Of a stretch of 64,000 nt of DNA, positions 59,678 through 64,000 are shown piece by piece. The stretch lies in NCBI GenBank assembly GCA_002749535.1, contig MZZL01000403.1, positions 396,209-460,208 on the forward strand. The letters run 5' to 3'. The DNA is from Apophysomyces variabilis (lineage: Eukaryota > Mucoromycota > Mucoromycetes > Mucorales > Mucoraceae). Position 1 is the stretch's first letter, and each line of letters starts with the position of its first letter. The position numbers and the translations under genes are program-made. The notes under the pieces are model-generated. The model worked only from the letters and a program-made list of their open reading frames with translations, had not been told where the DNA came from and made no database searches.

Positions 59678-60269
59678 ATGAAGTTGGTGAGGTAAGTTGG
59701 GCAGAAAGATTCAGATGGTAAAACAGTTGAAAGGAGAATAACACGGCATCATACGGATTAGATTTTTAATGAAACTGAACAATGAGACGGTGACCGTCGA
59801 GTTGAAGAATGGCACTGTGGTCCACGGTACAATCACAGGTAAAAAACGAAGAAAGGATTAAAAAATGAGAAGCAGACCGAAGAATGCATCATGACGCGAC
59901 TGAAATACTGATCGGGCTATTCTTTCTTTGTCATTTCGTAGGTGTTGACATGAGTATGAACATGCATCTCAAGACCGTCAAGATGACGGCCAAGAACAAA
60001 GATCCTGTCAGTCTCGATTCACTGAGCATCCGTGGTAACAATGTACGATGCGTAATCTTGCCCGACAGTTTGCCTTTGGATACACTTTTGATCGATGATA
60101 CACCCAAGAGCAAGGCAAAGAAGAAAGATGGTAAGGATGCAACATAAAGCTTTGGTGGAGCCCACTTTGCTGAAACATACAAACTTATTGTGTAGGTCCT
60201 GCTGGACGTGGACGAGGACGTGGCATGGTGCGTGGCCGCGGTAGAGGCAGAGGCAGAGGCGGTCGTTAA
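59678..60269 (+). CDS. SMD1: Small nuclear ribonucleoprotein Sm D1
   Basis: Four exons, 59678-59691, 59762-59838, 59942-60130 and 60196-60269, encode 117 residues. The first exon is 14 nt (MKLVR split in Arg). The Sm1 motif follows as [20 protein letters not shown], then [16 protein letters not shown], and the Sm2 motif [20 protein letters not shown]. The C-terminal [15 protein letters not shown] tail is typical of SmD1 and is a target of arginine methylation. SmD1 is part of the Sm ring of U1, U2, U4 and U5 snRNPs. Length matches human SmD1 (119). A translation start at the later in-frame ATG would remove the first strand. Confidence 0.95.
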
Positions 60270-60616
60270 GCCTGTTCTTTACACTGTTTCGTTTCCTTTT
60301 TTTTTTTCTCGATTATATTTGTCTATCATGATCCCTTTGCAAGTAAAAAGAAAAAACCAAAACAAAATCACAACTTTGTATTTTCCTTCCTTTGTCGTTT
60401 TATAATGCCAAGGTAACATCAAATAAGAAAACGAACGAACGATCAGGGCAACTTCCATGACAATAAGAAATGATGATGAAGAAAGACAAGGAAATTAAAT
60501 CATTATTATGTTGTAATTTTTAAAGAAGGATGTTTCAGAAAGGTGTGAAAGCAATTCTATGTATGATTATTTCTACTCTTTTTACTTTTTCCCTTGGCTT
60601 TTTTTCGTGCTTTTTC
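60270..60616. other. Convergent 3' flanks
   Basis: About 350 A/T-rich bases between the SmD1 stop and the zinc-finger stop. Nothing coding seen. Confidence 0.45.
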
Positions 60617-61297
60617 TTATGCTCGGTTTTGCTGAGTCAAACGAATCTGAAGATGTCTTTTGGCTCGATGGCCTTGGGCACGTTCATGCCTTCGTAGAGC
60701 ATCCAAGCGGGTGAATTTCTTCCCGCAGTATTCACAATAACAGAAGGGACGATTCTTCAAATGGATTGTTTGATGACGTGCCAAGTCATAGGACCGTTTG
60801 AAGGTCTGATCGCAAAGGCGACCTGATATTGGATCCACAACATGATTGCACCAATAAGGGGATCTTTTCGAGGATTGTGTGGGTGGAGACTGAGGGGGAG
60901 ATAACTGAAACGAAGGAGTGGTCAAAGGAGAGCGTACAGAAGGAGAAACAGCTGAAGAAGAGGGAGGGCACGGAGACGAAGAGGGAGCAAGAGGAGAAGA
61001 AAGTGAAGGACGAGGGGGAGGCAAGCGCTGTGTCTGCGGCTGATGATGGCGTTGGTAATGGACCGAATCCAATTGGGCAGTAATGGAGGTGATCGCAGGA
61101 AGGACTGTTTGTTTTCCTCTTTCGGCCATCTCCTTTTCTAATGGAGGTAAAAAAGAAGGCGGTTCGAACGATATACCAGAGTCTTTGCGACTGACTAGAC
61201 TTCTGTTTGGGCTATCCTCAACGGGAGAGGAGAGATAAGAAGCGGAAGAAGGAGGGCTCCATCGAATCGCAATGGGTCTAATTGCTGTTGTCTTCAT
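60617..61297 (-). CDS. C2H2 zinc-finger protein
   Basis: A frame of 226 residues. The N-terminal 140 residues are Pro/Ser-rich and disordered. Two C2H2 fingers follow: an atypical one starting WCNHVVDPISGRLCDQTFKR with the histidine pair in ARHQTIH, then CEYCGKKFTRLDALRRHERA with GH. The long spacing between the first two cysteines (CNHVVDPISGRLC) occurs in a set of fungal regulators. It is probably a nuclear DNA-binding regulator of unknown targets. The ATG at 61297 may not be the true start: the frame stays open further, and an upstream exon joins it in phase (see the entry at 61318-61775). Confidence 0.85.
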   Translation of the reverse strand: MKTTAIRPIAIRWSPPSSASYLSSPVEDSPNRSLVSRKDSGISFEPPSFLPPLEKEMAERGKQTVLPAITSITAQLDSVHYQRHHQPQTQRLPPPRPSLSSPLAPSSSPCPPSSSAVSPSVRSPLTTPSFQLSPPQSPPTQSSKRSPYWCNHVVDPISGRLCDQTFKRSYDLARHQTIHLKNRPFCYCEYCGKKFTRLDALRRHERAQGHRAKRHLQIRLTQQNRA

Positions 61298-61317
61298 TGA
61301 TACTATTTGGCACTTTC

Positions 61318-61775
61318 TTATGTTAATTTATACAATAATAACAAGTAACGGCGACTTCCGTTACCTTGCTTACGACGGAGAGTGATAGCAAGCCGACATG
61401 GTTGCTTGCCTGTCGTCACATTGAAGGCTTTGCGAAGCGTGTGATCATCATCGATCACTAGTTGCAAACGGTCCAGCACAATATCATAATCATTCAGACA
61501 GAATTGCTATGCAATTATCCGAGACGATTAGTTACCGTAAGAGAGAATGGGGTCAAGGAGATGAATGGTTACGTACCTTAAGAGTAGATTGGATTTGATT
61601 ACATAATAACTGAAACAAACGAGGTTGGTTGGGGTGTGTACAGAGATGAATTAGAAATCGGCTAGGTTGGTCTTCGATTTGAACACTTTCCGAGAACGAG
61701 AAATCGTTAGCGCTAGAAAAATCTCGAAAACAATAGACCTATTTACCGGAAGCGATAGATAGTTTGATGCATCAT
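61318..61775 (-). CDS. Upstream exons, probable 5' part of the zinc-finger gene
   Basis: Three exon-like pieces splice in frame: MMHQTIYRFR (61775 on), ANDFSFSESVQIEDQPSRFL with IHLCTHPNQPRLFQLL and QIQSTLK, then QFCLNDYDIVLDRLQLVIDD with DHTLRKAFNVTTGKQPCRLA and ITLRRKQ. From there the frame either runs to a TAA at 61318, or a donor (CAAG|GTAACG) and a TTAAC branch site lead to an acceptor at ...CAAATAG. The second option joins in phase with VSMKTTAIRP of the zinc-finger frame across a 62-nt intron. The spliced option is favoured because the stop would otherwise lie only 20 bp before the next ATG. The module itself is unrecognised. Confidence 0.5.
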
Positions 61776-62727
61776 GAAAATAAGCTAGAACAGAGGCTTT
61801 TATGAACCATTTTCTATCCTTCCCTGTGTTTGCTCCATTTTATATCTTTCTTACAAAGGAGTGGCGAAATATCATTTTGAGTGGCCATTGTTGTGAAATT
61901 TGCATGTGGCAACCCTTGCTAACCTTTTCGCCACATTCTTTCACGTTTTTTAATTAGCAAAAAGGAAAAGAAAGACTGACCCTGATTCTAGTTTCTTTTC
62001 TCAATACTACTGGCAGCACTGACATAGGAAAATGCATTAGTTCATCCAACAACTGAAAAAGGGACACTGTGATTTGAGGGGCAAAAACTATCGAAAAACC
62101 TTTTTTATTTCATTTCCCAGACTTTTGGATTCCTTACTCCCTTGCGTAAAAAGCAATAAGCTTTTTCAGTAACCCATAAAGCATTTTGCTTTCTTTCTGT
62201 TTCTCCTTTTTCATGCTTTTGCAGGGAGTCAAAACGTGCTTAAACCGTAAACTGATTAGACATGGACCCTAACTGAATGCAAATAGATACTAGCTTCTCA
62301 GACAATAGCAGCCAACGAAACGCTAGAGATTACGTCAGTAAGAAAGGGAAACGATGTTTATGCAATATGATGTAAGCTAAAATAGCAAAACAGAAAAGGG
62401 CCGTTTCCTATTAGCGATTCAAGATTGTCATTGCTAGAAACCATCATAGCCGCAAAGAATCATACAGTATATTTTGAAGAGAAATACCGACGAGCATTTG
62501 GATTCATAACTACGGCATACCATACTTGATACCGAAACAACGATGTATATAATGCTCGAATCTGAAAAGGAATGGAGGAAAACAGGAGAAGGAAGGGTTA
62601 ACGTAACATAACATATTATTGCTATTGAACCATAAATCGCTCGCTCAAACATGTACCTTAATCTAGCTATGGCAAACTAGACCGACACATAGTCCCAGAG
62701 GCAAGCTCCCTGTATTAATGAACGTTT
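61776..62727. other. Intergenic, nothing recognised
   Basis: Nearly 1 kb between two minus-strand genes. The small frame at 62434-62652 looks random. It holds the promoter of the zinc-finger gene. Confidence 0.4.
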
Positions 62728-64000
62728 CTATTCTAGGTTTTTTATATTCTGGTTTACAGTACTATTGATAACCATCATGAACGGCTTTGGCATATTAAGC
62801 TTGAATTCATAAAAGAGATTAGGAGCTATCTCAGTGTATCCCCACTTTGTAAGTAGCTGTAAGACCAAGGGAGTTTTAGGAGTCATTTCTCTGTCCCCCG
62901 TACGTTTCCATTGTTGTGTCATCAGCAAGTCCAACGAATAGCCGGACAGTGATCGTGATGAAAGGAAATGGGTATATTGTAAAATGACTGGCTTACTAAT
63001 CTTTTCTTCATCATTAACCGCATAGGTAAAGAATGTTTCTATTCTCAAAGTTAAAAGGTATCGATTAAGAAGAAAAGAGGGATGAGGGTATTCCATGGCA
63101 TACAGAAGTAGTCCAAAAACTAGCATAAAAGTAATAGGTAATAGTACTTTATCTACATTCTAACGAAAGAAAACAAAACATTAATTAGTTAGGAATATCA
63201 AGATCGATAGGGAATCGATCGCCAGTGACTATAGAGAAAAGAAAGAGTGAGCACAAAATCCGAAGAAGGCAGAATGGTTTCTCTTACAAGGTTGGCCTAT
63301 CGTTTCATCGGGCGGTGTGGCCCAGATGATCTGTGACACTCTGTAAGAATCGTCCTATAAAAGAGAAGTTCAGACTATGATTCCAGCTTTATTTCGCTGT
63401 CGAGCACCATACATTTAGAAACGGGGTATTTTCCTTGACAAACTTTAGCTTGGATCGGTTCAGTTTTAGCTTGATGTATTCGTCGAACATCAGTATTTCT
63501 GAGTTCTGAGGCGATTTGACGAGTCGATCCGTGATAAATTGGTTAAACATTTGTGAATCAGCAAGACGGGACAAATAGGCCTATCAAAATAAACAAAGAG
63601 GATGAGCAGAGTTTCTTTGCGCAACGTTTCGTCTATAACACCGACCCTTGTGTCCTTATCTGAATGTTTTAGAAAACGTTCCTTGGAAAAATAAATCGTT
63701 CCTTTCCTTTCATTAATAGATGTGCCATAATGGGATCCATGACGCTCTTCCGTAGTATCCACAAAGCCGGATCTGTAATTGTAGAACAAGGACGCAAACA
63801 TACGCAGGAACGACTCCTGGATCCATTGTTCGTCAAAACAAGATGGTAGACACGGGTGAAGAATTTGATCCACACAAGCATCATGGGTTACCAATTGACA
63901 TTCTTTTGTATTTCGTTTAGCCTTGATGCCAATGGCTAGATAGCTACATACCTTGGCAACGCATATACATGCCGGATCGTAAAGCTGTATCATGGCATTC
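62728..64000 (-). CDS. DENN-domain protein, C-terminal part (gene runs off the right edge)
   Basis: The 5' part lies beyond the window. The visible part reads CSYLAIGIKAKRNTKECQLV, then EQWIQESFLRMFASLFYNYR and RFLKHSDKDTR. It is spliced to LSRLADSQMFNQFITDRLVK and FDEYIKLKLNRSKLKFVKEN. The FLxRFLETQMFxxFIxxR and LFDxxIxxKLNRS-like pattern is that of the dDENN end of DENN-domain Rab exchange factors. Further exons read DDSYRVSQIIWATPPDET, then VLLPITFMLVFGLLLYAMEY and a C-terminal helical region ending INSTVNQNIKNLE. DENN proteins activate Rab GTPases. The C-terminal exon could instead be helical repeats like those of DENND4. The assignment rests on the dDENN pattern only. Confidence 0.65.

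Overview
The window looks like nuclear DNA of an intron-rich, AT-rich early-diverging fungus, most likely Mucoromycota (order Mucorales). The evidence is the many 50-100 bp GT-AG introns with TACTAAC/TTAAC-like branch points, fungal protein families (a Ste18-type G-gamma, an UGA4-like permease, an F-box protein, a Dnf-type flippase), long C/T and poly-T tracts in promoters, and decayed Tc1-like and Mutator-like transposons. Two runs of N (29939-30301 and 42629-42791) are assembly gaps. No prokaryotic features, CRISPR arrays, rRNA genes or convincing tRNA genes were seen.

Layout. 1-19 kb: a penta-EF-hand protein, a previously hidden G-protein gamma subunit, the XPF/Rad16 nuclease, an F-box protein and a DHH exopolyphosphatase (all minus); mitoribosomal uS15m and a Thr-tract protein (plus); an APC-family permease and the ARL8 GTPase (minus). 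19.2-26.1 kb is a transposon graveyard with a broken Tc1-like and a broken Mutator-like transposase. 26.1-42.5 kb: HGH1 (eEF2 chaperone), a Ser-rich protein, a gap, a P4-ATPase, ISD11, COP9 subunit 7, a small coiled protein and a methyltransferase with an N-myristoylation signal. 44-52 kb: a STE20-group kinase, IMP dehydrogenase, a TOM6-like protein and proteasome assembly chaperone PSMG1. 52-53.4 kb: a second Tc1-like remnant. 53.4-64 kb: a head-to-head CCT4/CCT5 chaperonin pair, a head-to-head EMI1-like/SmD1 pair, a C2H2 zinc-finger gene and a DENN-domain gene running off the right edge.

Most genes are housekeeping and do not form one pathway. Proteostasis is over-represented: CCT4, CCT5, HGH1 (works with TRiC on eEF2), PSMG1 and CSN7. 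The most notable structural points are the divergent CCT pair with one 758-bp intergenic region, the very small first or internal exons (3, 14, 15, 21 and 34 nt), a probable splice fusion of a conserved-looking N-terminal module to the zinc-finger protein, and the hairpin-rich sequences in the transposon remnants. Exon boundaries were derived by hand from reading frame, splice sites and family resemblance. No database search was run.
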